The notes under the pieces: generated by a model
Told to the model about the DNA's origin: nothing
Database searches by the model: none
The model's input: only the letters and a program-made list of their open reading frames with translations
Position numbers and translations under genes: made by a program
Shown here: piece by piece, positions 17,725 to 24,886 of the stretch
How the letters are laid out: every line of letters begins with the position of its first letter
How positions within the stretch are numbered: the stretch's first letter is position 1
NCBI GenBank assembly: GCA_017984135.1
Contig: JAGNZZ010000002.1
Coordinates: 38,282 to 102,281, forward strand
DNA length: 64,000 nucleotides
Source of the DNA: Chitinophagales bacterium
Lineage (GTDB): Bacteria; Bacteroidota; Bacteroidia; Chitinophagales; JADIYW01
Direction: 5' to 3'

Positions 17725-18495
17725 TTATGGCATTGATTTTATAATGTTAGAAAATTCATCAGCATTTAAAGAGGCACCACCCACTAAGCCACCATCGATG
17801 TCAGAGCAGGCGAATAATTCAGTTGCACTTTTTGCGTTCACACTTCCACCATATAAAATAGAAACAGATTGAGCAATGTCATTGTTGTATTTATTTTTTA
17901 ATTCATTTCGAATGAATGCATGCATTTCTTGTGCTTGTGCTGGTGTGGCGGTTTTTCCTGTTCCAATAGCCCAAATAGGTTCATAGGCAATAACTATATT
18001 TGTTATTTCATTTTCATTTAATAAAAAAAGGCAATTTGCTAATTGTGATTGAATGTATGAAAAATGTGCATTGTTTTCTCTAACATCTAAAGGTTCGCCA
18101 CAGCAAAAAATAGGAATTAAATGTTGTGCAAGTGCTTGTTTTATTTTTTGCAAAACAAGTGCATCGGTTTCGTTGAAATATTGTCGTCGTTCCGAATGCC
18201 CAAGAATCACATAATGCACTTCTAAGGATGCAATTATTTTTGCAGATACTTCGCCTGTGTAAGCACCTTGCTCGTGTTCGCTACAATTTTGTGCAGCTGC
18301 ATGTATGTAATTATTTGGTTGTACTTGCGTAGCACAATAATGTATGTATGGAAATGGTGTGGCAATAATTACTTGTTTATTTGTAGATAATTGGTACTCA
18401 TTTGTTTGTGCCAGAATGCCATTAATTAATTCGACCGCTTCCTTTCTAGTGGCGTTCATTTTCCAATTTCCGGCAATTATTTTTTTTCTACTCAT
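17725..18495 (-). CDS. tpiA: triose-phosphate isomerase
   Basis: A TIM-barrel enzyme of glycolysis interconverting dihydroxyacetone phosphate and glyceraldehyde 3-phosphate. RKKIIAGNWKMN at the N-terminus carries the substrate Lys, ILGHSERR the catalytic His, VIAYEPIWAIGTGKTA the catalytic Glu and phosphate loop, and YGGSVN the second phosphate-binding loop. I start at 18495 (MSRKKIIAGNWK); an earlier in-frame ATG at 18510 would overlap the upstream gene and add five residues not usual in the family. With this start it overlaps the end of the preceding gene's stop region by a base or two at most. Confidence 0.97.
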   Translation of the reverse strand: MSRKKIIAGNWKMNATRKEAVELINGILAQTNEYQLSTNKQVIIATPFPYIHYCATQVQPNNYIHAAAQNCSEHEQGAYTGEVSAKIIASLEVHYVILGHSERRQYFNETDALVLQKIKQALAQHLIPIFCCGEPLDVRENNAHFSYIQSQLANCLFLLNENEITNIVIAYEPIWAIGTGKTATPAQAQEMHAFIRNELKNKYNNDIAQSVSILYGGSVNAKSATELFACSDIDGGLVGGASLNADEFSNIIKSMP

Positions 18496-18496
18496 C

Positions 18497-19654
18497 TTAT
18501 CTATTTTCATAAATATATTTCAAAATATTTTTATCGTTTTCAGTTAAAATTATGCTACGTCGTTCCATAACACGTTGTGCTACTTCGTATGCTTTTTCTA
18601 ATTGAAATACATCCAGGTTCCATGCAAAATCAGCAATGAATTTAGGCGGAAATCCTGCGCTGAATACATTGGCAAAAACACCAACGACTGTGCCTGTATT
18701 AAATTGAGTATTGATGGCAGCTTTAGCATGGTCACCCATAATTAAACCACAGAATTGTAAGTTGGTATTGATGTATGATTTTGTGGGATAATGATAAGCT
18801 TTTACTTTGCTATAATTATTTTTTAAATTTGAATTATTAGTATCAGCACCTAAGTTGCACCATTCACCAATAACGGAATTACCTAAAAAACCATCATGTC
18901 CTTTATTGGAATAGGCGAGCAGCACAGAATTAGATACTTCGCCACCTACTTTACAATATGGACCAATACTGGTATCGCCATAAATTTTTGTTTGCATTTT
19001 AAGGGTAGCATGTTCGCCCAATGCAAAAGGTGCACGAATAGTGCAACCTTCCATCACTTCGCTATCTTTTCCTAAATAAATTGGACCATCTTTGGTATTT
19101 AAAACAGAAGCTTCACAAGTTGCACCATCTGCTATATAAATTTGATTTCCAAGTAGTATATTGGTTTTGGATAATTTATCTGGATTGGGTTTTAAGTCTA
19201 ATAATTGAATGTCATTTTTAATTTCATTTCCATTTTGCGTAAAAATATCCCAAGGATATTGAATAACGTTTTGATTGGAAATTTCTGTAACAGAATATTC
19301 ATTTAAGTTTATTGCTTCTAAGGTTGAAATGGCTTTTTGAGATTTAAAAGCAATGATTTTATTTTCTTGTATTAATGCTGTTGCTTCATTTAATTGGATG
19401 ATTGTATCCACTAAATTTTTGTTAGGCAAAAAAGCTGCGTTGATATAAATGGTATTTTTTTGATTTTGGAATGGATATTTAGGTTGTAAGTAGTGTTGTG
19501 TTAAAATTGAAACAGATGTATTTAAATGTTTTTCCCATTTTTCTTTTATGGTAAGGATACCAATGCGTAAATCGGCAATAGCGCGTGTGGCAGTAATTGG
19601 TAATAAATCAGGTCGTTGAGGACCATCAAAAAGTATAAAATGAGGATTCGACAT
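18497..19654 (-). CDS. GlmU-like sugar nucleotidyltransferase/acyltransferase (Bacteroidota alternative GlmU)
   Basis: The 385-residue protein has a short nucleotidyltransferase-like N-terminal half (FILFDGPQRPDLLPIT; RPIADLRIG-type block TRAIADLRIGI near 23-33) and a left-handed beta-helix from about 180 on (hexapeptide stretches GPIYLGKDSEV, IGPYCKVGGEV, LGNSVIGEWCNLGADTNNSNL). This matches the Bacteroidota GlmU family protein thought to make UDP-GlcNAc for peptidoglycan and LPS. Classical GlmU is longer and carries GxGTRM near its start, which is absent here. It is the first gene of the operon with tpiA and prmA. Confidence 0.85.
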   Translation of the reverse strand: MSNPHFILFDGPQRPDLLPITATRAIADLRIGILTIKEKWEKHLNTSVSILTQHYLQPKYPFQNQKNTIYINAAFLPNKNLVDTIIQLNEATALIQENKIIAFKSQKAISTLEAINLNEYSVTEISNQNVIQYPWDIFTQNGNEIKNDIQLLDLKPNPDKLSKTNILLGNQIYIADGATCEASVLNTKDGPIYLGKDSEVMEGCTIRAPFALGEHATLKMQTKIYGDTSIGPYCKVGGEVSNSVLLAYSNKGHDGFLGNSVIGEWCNLGADTNNSNLKNNYSKVKAYHYPTKSYINTNLQFCGLIMGDHAKAAINTQFNTGTVVGVFANVFSAGFPPKFIADFAWNLDVFQLEKAYEVAQRVMERRSIILTENDKNILKYIYENR

Positions 19655-19718
19655 AGTGTAAAAATAAAATTAAAAACCGTAAAATAATAGTGAACAATGA
19701 TTAAAAACGACTATAAAA

Positions 19719-19753
19719 AAAGCGAGGTCTCACCTATGGTGAGACCTCGCTTT
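19719..19753 (-). terminator. intrinsic terminator of rpmE2
   Basis: A perfect 16-bp stem (arms 19719-19734 and 19738-19753, core GCGAGGTCTCACC) with a 3-nt loop. Read on the minus strand it is followed by a T-run. It lies 18 nt after the L31 stop and insulates L31 from the glmU-like operon. Confidence 0.92.
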
Positions 19754-19771
19754 AAATGACAAATCAGTAAA

Positions 19772-20020
19772 TTATTTTTTACCGTATTTTTTGTTGAATT
19801 TATCGATACGTCCTGCTGTATCTAATAATTTTTGTTTTCCTGTATAGTAAGGATGAGAAACATTTGAAACCTCTAACTTTACTAATGGATACTCATTGCC
19901 ATCTTCCCATTTGATGGTGTCTTTAGTTGTTGCACAAGATTTACCTAAAAATGTGTGATCACAAGAGAAATCTTTGAAAACTACAAATCTGTATTCTTTT
20001 GGATGGATATCTGCTTTCAT
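19772..20020 (-). CDS. rpmE2: 50S ribosomal protein L31, type B
   Basis: The 82-residue protein [22 protein letters not shown]... with [25 protein letters not shown] and the basic end [12 protein letters not shown] is L31 of the B type, which lacks the paired CxxC zinc ligands of type A. The frame is open further upstream to a TTG at 20053, but that codon lies inside the promoter octamer TATCTTTG (20051-20058), so the ATG at 20020 is the true start. It is transcribed alone, with its own promoter and a 16-bp terminator. Confidence 0.96.
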   Translation of the reverse strand: MKADIHPKEYRFVVFKDFSCDHTFLGKSCATTKDTIKWEDGNEYPLVKLEVSNVSHPYYTGKQKLLDTAGRIDKFNKKYGKK

Positions 20021-20050
20021 TTGAATAAGTTTTTTCGTTAATTTGGAATG

Positions 20051-20058
20051 CAAAGATA
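20051..20058 (-). promoter_or_regulatory. -7 promoter element of rpmE2
   Basis: Minus-strand TATCTTTG matches TAnnTTTG and ends 30 nt before the L31 ATG. Confidence 0.7.
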
Positions 20059-20141
20059 CACTTTTTTTCTGTTTTTTATAGTTTTAAAATGAGATTATTA
20101 TTAAGGATAAGTAAAATCTTAATTCCTTGAAAATGATATTG

Positions 20142-21236
20142 TTATTTTGGTATTACTGGTTTTTTATACACAATCTTTAAAGCGCCACTAGTTCGCAAGT
20201 TAGAAGTTAAGGATACGTTTTGTATTTTTTTTCCATCTTTAATGGTTATGGAAGCCGTATTCGGTGGTTCTGTTCCTTGGTTAATGGCATCTAACACTAA
20301 ATAATTTACTTCTTGTTCCAAATTTATAATAATTGTTTTCTTTGCTTTGGTGAGCAGTACATTTTTTAGTATTGGTTTTTTATTGAGGTATAAATTAATA
20401 GAATCGCCATCTTCATTGTATCTATCCCAATATTCTATGGTGATTTCTTTTTGGCTAACTTCTAATTCATCTTTGATTACAACTGGTCTGGTTTGTATTT
20501 GCTCAAACGTGTCAATAATGGGTGCCCGATCTTCATTTTTTGCCACAATTTTTGTTTCCGAATTGGTAAAGTCCATTGTACTAGGCTCAGGTGTTGTATA
20601 AACAACTTTAGGTTGCATGGATGTAATCGTATCTTGAAGTTTATCATTTTTTAAAATTGGTGCTGGCTCTTTCTTTTGAGTAGGTTTTGTATTTGCCAAC
20701 ATTTCATCTAATGCTTTTTTATTGAGGTTTCTGGTAATGGCAACCGAATTCCATTTAGTATCAAATGCCGCTATCTCTGATTGGTATTTTGCTTTATGCA
20801 AATAGGCTGAACGTAGGCATTGAAACATATCTTTTTGAATATATTTTACTTTGCATGCATTGTTTTTTTCATCTCTCAACAACCATGTGTCTGTAAATGA
20901 TAAAACTGTTTCATCATCGTTTAAATCAAAAGTACCATTCAAACAATCAATCCAGTTGGCTGGTCCACTTTCACGCAACAATACAATGGTGGTAATTTCT
21001 AAATATTTTTTGTTGCAGATAAATCCACTGACGTTGTATTCGCCAAAATAATAATCATCCATCACACGCAATCGAGCAGAAAAAATATTGCCTGGAGCTA
21101 ATTTTTCAACTACTAGTTCTACATCGTATCGGTTGTGAATGTATTGAACAAAGTTTCCTACCCAAGTGCCATTCACATCTTGCGCTTGCGCAGTTAAGGA
21201 GCAGATAAATAGGAATAACGTAAAAAGTTGTTTCAT
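20142..21236 (-). CDS. exported protein with N-terminal barrel-like part and C-terminal beta-sandwich domain
   Basis: About 364 residues starting MKQLFTLFLFICSLTAQAQ, a clear signal peptide. Residues 20-130 (GTWVGNFVQY, FSARLRVMDDYYFGEYNVSG, NWIDCLNGTFDL) look like a small beta-barrel. A Lys/Pro/Thr-rich linker follows. The last 90 residues contain WDRYNEDGDSINLYLN, then PPNTASITI and a final IVYKK. This last domain recurs in the protein at 42516-43412 and in many Bacteroidota exported proteins. Function unknown. An in-frame TTG at 21245 lies within the promoter octamer, so I choose the ATG. Confidence 0.75.
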   Translation of the reverse strand: MKQLFTLFLFICSLTAQAQDVNGTWVGNFVQYIHNRYDVELVVEKLAPGNIFSARLRVMDDYYFGEYNVSGFICNKKYLEITTIVLLRESGPANWIDCLNGTFDLNDDETVLSFTDTWLLRDEKNNACKVKYIQKDMFQCLRSAYLHKAKYQSEIAAFDTKWNSVAITRNLNKKALDEMLANTKPTQKKEPAPILKNDKLQDTITSMQPKVVYTTPEPSTMDFTNSETKIVAKNEDRAPIIDTFEQIQTRPVVIKDELEVSQKEITIEYWDRYNEDGDSINLYLNKKPILKNVLLTKAKKTIIINLEQEVNYLVLDAINQGTEPPNTASITIKDGKKIQNVSLTSNLRTSGALKIVYKKPVIPK

Positions 21237-21242
21237 ATTTGG

Positions 21243-21250
21243 CAAAATTA
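21243..21250 (-). promoter_or_regulatory. -7 promoter element of the gene at 20142
   Basis: Minus-strand TAATTTTG, an exact TAnnTTTG match, ends six nt before the ATG at 21236. Confidence 0.6.
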
Positions 21251-21305
21251 CTACAATTGCAAAGTTAGAATCAAAAATATTGCCAAAGTATGTTGATAAA
21301 TGTGA

Positions 21306-21920
21306 TTATGATTCTGGTTCAATTTCTTGCTGAGTCTGAATTATTTCTTGTATATAGGTTAGTACTTCGTTTCGTCCTCGATATTTTTCAGATGAAGTAA
21401 TGATGTAATTGGGTAATGTCTCCCAATTTTCTGAAAGTTTTTCTTTAAAATTTCGCACATTTTTTTGTATGGTAAGCGCATTTTCTCTGTCAGATTTAGT
21501 GAAAATTAAAGCAAACGGAATGCGCATTTCTCCTAACCAATTTATAAATTCTAAGTCTATTTTTTGAGGCGAAATTGTGGCATCAATTAAAACGAATAAA
21601 GTTAAAAGGGTTTCACGGTGTGAGATGTAGTATTTAATCATTTTACTAAAAACATCTCTTGTAGATTTAGAAACACGTGCATAACCATAACCTGGTAAGT
21701 CCACTAAATACCAATTTTCGTCTATTTCAAAGAAATTAATAGTTTGTGTTTTTCCTGGTGTTTTAGACACTTTGGCCAGGTCTTTTCTATTGGTTATTAG
21801 GTTTATGAGCGACGATTTGCCTACATTGCTTCTTCCGATGAATGCAAATTCAGGAAATCCTGTCGTAGGACAGTCATCCGTTTTTGGGAATGAACCTATA
21901 AATTTTGCGTGATGTATCAA
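21306..21920 (-). CDS. engB: ribosome-biogenesis GTPase EngB/YsxC/YihA
   Basis: The 204-residue TrmE-Era-like GTPase shows G1 GRSNVGKSS (about 28-36), the G2 Thr in SKTPGKTQTINFF, G3 DLPGYGYA (about 74), G4 TKSD (about 141) and G5 TSSE. EngB assists 50S subunit assembly. The start is TTG at 21920 (MIHHAKFIGS), needed to keep the N-terminal IxxAxFxxS strand that the family shares; no ATG is available. It is transcribed divergently from ubiE. Confidence 0.95.
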   Translation of the reverse strand: MIHHAKFIGSFPKTDDCPTTGFPEFAFIGRSNVGKSSLINLITNRKDLAKVSKTPGKTQTINFFEIDENWYLVDLPGYGYARVSKSTRDVFSKMIKYYISHRETLLTLFVLIDATISPQKIDLEFINWLGEMRIPFALIFTKSDRENALTIQKNVRNFKEKLSENWETLPNYIITSSEKYRGRNEVLTYIQEIIQTQQEIEPES

Positions 21921-21980
21921 GTTGATTATTAATTAATGCAAAGATGAATACTATTTTTAAAATATTGGACTATAATTTTT

Positions 21981-21988
21981 TACTTTTG
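21981..21988 (+). promoter_or_regulatory. -7 promoter element of ubiE-porT
   Basis: TACTTTTG, an exact TAnnTTTG match. Its last base is also the first base of an in-frame GTG, so translation from that GTG is not possible from this promoter; the start must lie downstream. Confidence 0.65.
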
Positions 21989-22023
21989 TGCTAAATATTT
22001 TTTTTATACCATTCATATTTATT

Positions 22024-22740
22024 TTGGGTACACCATTAACGCCATATAATTCAGAAGAAAGCAAGAAGAAACAGGTTGCCGACATGTTTAATAATGTTGC
22101 TGGCACGTATGATTTTCTAAATCATTTTTTTTCCATGGGAATTGATAAACTGTGGAGAAGAAAATTAGTGCAATTAATGGGTAAAACATCTCCTAAAATT
22201 ATTTTAGACGTGGCAACTGGAACAGCGGATTTAGCCATTGCAGAAACTAAATTGAATCCTGAAAAAATAATTGGGGTTGATATTTCGGAGAACATGTTGG
22301 CAGTAGGAAAGGAGAAAACAAAAAATATTCCCACCATTGAATTGAAATTAGCAGATGGCGAACATTTGCCATTTGAAAATGATTCGTTTGATGCGGTTAG
22401 CATTGCATTTGGTATTCGCAATTTTGAAAATGTACTTGCTGGTTTGGGTGAAATGCATCGCGTTTTAAAAATTGGTGGAAAGGTTTTTGTGTTGGAGTTT
22501 TCAAAACCTACCAATTGGTTGGTAAAAAAATTATACTATTTTTATTTTTGCAACGTTTTACCATTTGTTGGAAAATTGGTATCCAAAGATGCACGTGCTT
22601 ATAGTTATTTGCCGGAAAGTGTTCGTATTTTTCCTGATGGCAAAAAATTTGTAGAATTATTGCAATACGCTGGTTTTAAAAAAATTGAATGCAAACAACT
22701 AACTTTCGGTATCAGTACCATCTACATCGCAGAAAAATAA
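22024..22740 (+). CDS. ubiE: demethylmenaquinone methyltransferase
   Basis: Class I SAM methyltransferase of the UbiE/MenG family that makes menaquinone from demethylmenaquinone. Visible are ESKKKQVADMFNNVAGTYDFLNHFFSMGID-type sequence at the N-terminus, motif I ILDVATGTADLAIA, GVDISENMLAVG, SIAFGIRNFEN and the C-terminal YSYLPESVRIFPDG. I place the start at the TTG at 22024, just before GTPLTPYNSEESKK, because the longer frame from GTG 21988 begins within the promoter and codes for a hydrophobic stretch unlike the family. The gene is overlapped at its 3' end by porT. Confidence 0.94.
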   Translation: MGTPLTPYNSEESKKKQVADMFNNVAGTYDFLNHFFSMGIDKLWRRKLVQLMGKTSPKIILDVATGTADLAIAETKLNPEKIIGVDISENMLAVGKEKTKNIPTIELKLADGEHLPFENDSFDAVSIAFGIRNFENVLAGLGEMHRVLKIGGKVFVLEFSKPTNWLVKKLYYFYFCNVLPFVGKLVSKDARAYSYLPESVRIFPDGKKFVELLQYAGFKKIECKQLTFGISTIYIAEK

Positions 22741-23417
22741 TTCTTTTGATTTTATTTTTCGTACCGGCATTCGTTTTTAGTCAACGTAATGTGATGGAAA
22801 ACGATATGAAATTTGCACGAAAACCTTATCATTTTGGTATTCATTTGTCCGGTGGATTTACCGATTTTAAAATTAAACACAACGAATTATTTGCAACGAG
22901 TGATTCTGTTTTAGCTATAAAATCAAAATATGGCGTTGACTTTGGAATTGGTGCTTTAATTAGTTACCACATCAATAAATACGTGGAATTGCGTACAACG
23001 CCTGGCTTTTTATTTTCCAACAAACAATTAAATTATACGTTTGCAAATGCATCCACGGATAAGAAAGAAATTCCACAAGTGTTTTTTGAGTTGCCTATAG
23101 AATTTAAAATTAAATCTCAACCTTTAAAAGATGTCAAAATCTATTTAATTGCTGGTTTAAAATATGGATATGACATTGGAGGTAAATTTAAAGTACGAAG
23201 AAAAGCCAATATGCCAATTCAATCTCCACATGATTTCGCCATAAATTATGGTGCAGGTTTGGAAATTCATTTTCCATTATTCATTTTCTCTCCAGAATTT
23301 AAAGTTTCTAATTCCGTCTTAAATTCTCATAAATACGATAATTCGTTGCCGTCATCACGCTTTATTAAAGGATTGTATAATCGTTCCTTTACTTTTTCTA
23401 TTAATTTTGAAGGGTGA
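22689..23417 (+). CDS. porT: type IX secretion system protein PorT
   Basis: The protein of up to 242 residues has a signal peptide (HRRKIILLILFFVPAFVFS-Q) and a small outer-membrane beta-barrel: KPYHFGIHLSGGFTDFKI, GIGALISYHINKYVELRTTPGFLFS, YLIAGLKYGYDIG and NYGAGLEIHFPLFIFSPEFKVS. The position directly after ubiE is the conserved location of porT in Bacteroidota and supports the call. The ATG at 22689 lies 52 nt inside ubiE; the only later candidate, TTG 22746, would cut the signal peptide's basic end. PorT (SprT) is needed for T9SS assembly. Confidence 0.85.
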   Translation: MQTTNFRYQYHLHRRKIILLILFFVPAFVFSQRNVMENDMKFARKPYHFGIHLSGGFTDFKIKHNELFATSDSVLAIKSKYGVDFGIGALISYHINKYVELRTTPGFLFSNKQLNYTFANASTDKKEIPQVFFELPIEFKIKSQPLKDVKIYLIAGLKYGYDIGGKFKVRRKANMPIQSPHDFAINYGAGLEIHFPLFIFSPEFKVSNSVLNSHKYDNSLPSSRFIKGLYNRSFTFSINFEG

Positions 23418-23427
23418 TTTTTTTTAT

Positions 23428-23462
23428 TTCTGATTTCAGAGTTTAGAATTCAGAATTCAGAA
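23428..23462. repeat. tandem heptamer repeat, TTCAGAA type, five units
   Basis: Consecutive 7-mers after porT: TTCTGAT, TTCAGAG, TTTAGAA, TTCAGAA, TTCAGAA. The last two are identical and the others differ by one to three bases. It lies just past the porT stop in the gap before convergent porV. Confidence 0.75.
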
Positions 23463-23554
23463 AATAAAATTAATTAAAATGCATTTTTTTTAGCCTAATA
23501 TTTTTATAAAGATATTAGATTAACAGCAAATAGAATGCAATTCAATAAGCACGT

Positions 23555-24832
23555 TTATTGTGCTGTTCCGCCACCTTTTTTCAAGCGTTTTTTGGTTGCT
23601 TTATCCACTTTGTCTGTGGCATCATTAATGTCTTCACCATCGTCATCTACTTTGTTGCCACCTACTTTTGCAAAATCAAACTTTAAAGAAAATCTAAACG
23701 TATTATCGAGTGGATTTCGTGCGCCACCTGTTGGAATCAAATAAGAAAAGTCTAAGCCGAAAACACTATATTTAACACCTACACCTGCAGACACGAAGCG
23801 TCTAAATCCTTTGTCTTTGGCTTCTAAAAAATAGCCTACACGTGCAGCAAATATATGATCATACCAATATTCTGTTCCTATGCCCATCGTCCATTCACGC
23901 ATTTCCTCTTTAAATCCGCCAGGTGCATCGCCTAAAGATTTAAAAATACCTTTAAATGAATTTTGTTGTTTGAAATCGTAGATATTGTCGTTGTTTTTAT
24001 CGATGGTATCTGGCGTAGGTACTAATAATTTATTGGCATCTAAATAAATTCCCCATTCATGTTGTTTGGTTGGTTGTAATCTGAATCCAAATCCAATTCC
24101 AAAATTAGTTGGAATAAAATCTTTCTCTAACTTATCTGCGGTATAGGATATTTTAGAACCCATATTAGTAATAGCGATACCGGTCATAAAGTTGGCTTTC
24201 ATTTTCTTTTTACCTACAGTCATATCTAAATTATAGGTACCTGTTAAGTCAACACCGCCTGCATGTCCAGCTTTAATAGGAATACTTCCGATGCTTTGTC
24301 CTTGCGCTAAATTGGAATAAATATATCGAAAGGCAACTCCTAAGCCAAAGTGTTTGCCTAAGCGTCGTGTATAACCTGCATCAAAAGACAATTCTCTAGG
24401 TCTTCCACTTCCAATAGAGTTTCCGCCATTATCTGTAAACTCAATATCTCCCAAGCTGAAAAACTTAAGTGATGTATGAACGATATCGTTTGGAGTAGCT
24501 TTGTAATAAAATGTAAAATGCGTCATGAATATATCCGTAATACCTAAAGCACGTAACCAAGGTGCATAGGAAAGAGATAAGCCTAATTTACGTTTAGCGA
24601 AAGCTAATTTGGAGGCATTGTAAAAAGATGTATTAGGATCGACAGAAGTTGCTATGCCAACATCACCCATACCACCACCACGTGCATCTGGAACAATTCT
24701 TAAAAAAGGAACAGCACTATTTACGGTGTTAATTCCACCTTTTCTACTATTTATTTGCGCATGCATTGAGGTGCAAGATAAGATAAGGAATAGAATAGGC
24801 AGGAGGCAATGAGGTCTCAAAATGTATTTCAT
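23555..24832 (-). CDS. porV: type IX secretion system outer-membrane protein PorV
   Basis: About 425 residues, FadL-like barrel family. It has a signal peptide ending near MHAQ, the mature start INSRKGGINTVNSAVPFLRIVPDARGGGMGDVGIA (typical for PorV/LptO), the plug-like NTSFYNASKLAFAKRKLGLSLSYAPWL and repeated barrel strands to FRFSLKFDFAKV. PorV shuttles T9SS cargo from the translocon to PorU. A 30-residue charged tail (VDDDGEDINDATDKVDKATKKRLKKGGG) follows the last strand. The ATG at 24832 is preferred over an in-frame GTG at 24844. It follows porU by about 40 nt, so they form one operon. Confidence 0.95.
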   Translation of the reverse strand: MKYILRPHCLLPILFLILSCTSMHAQINSRKGGINTVNSAVPFLRIVPDARGGGMGDVGIATSVDPNTSFYNASKLAFAKRKLGLSLSYAPWLRALGITDIFMTHFTFYYKATPNDIVHTSLKFFSLGDIEFTDNGGNSIGSGRPRELSFDAGYTRRLGKHFGLGVAFRYIYSNLAQGQSIGSIPIKAGHAGGVDLTGTYNLDMTVGKKKMKANFMTGIAITNMGSKISYTADKLEKDFIPTNFGIGFGFRLQPTKQHEWGIYLDANKLLVPTPDTIDKNNDNIYDFKQQNSFKGIFKSLGDAPGGFKEEMREWTMGIGTEYWYDHIFAARVGYFLEAKDKGFRRFVSAGVGVKYSVFGLDFSYLIPTGGARNPLDNTFRFSLKFDFAKVGGNKVDDDGEDINDATDKVDKATKKRLKKGGGTAQ

Positions 24833-24886
24833 AAAAGTAATCACTGTATTTGAAAACGTTAAAATGGTAAATTTATTTGAAATAAT

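Noticed and set aside
24770-24832. PorV as a lipoprotein because of LILSC in its signal sequence.
   Set aside because: PorV is a known outer-membrane barrel, and the signal can be cleaved later at MHA-Q. The residue after Cys (Thr) and the distance to the mature INSRKGG start argue against lipid attachment.
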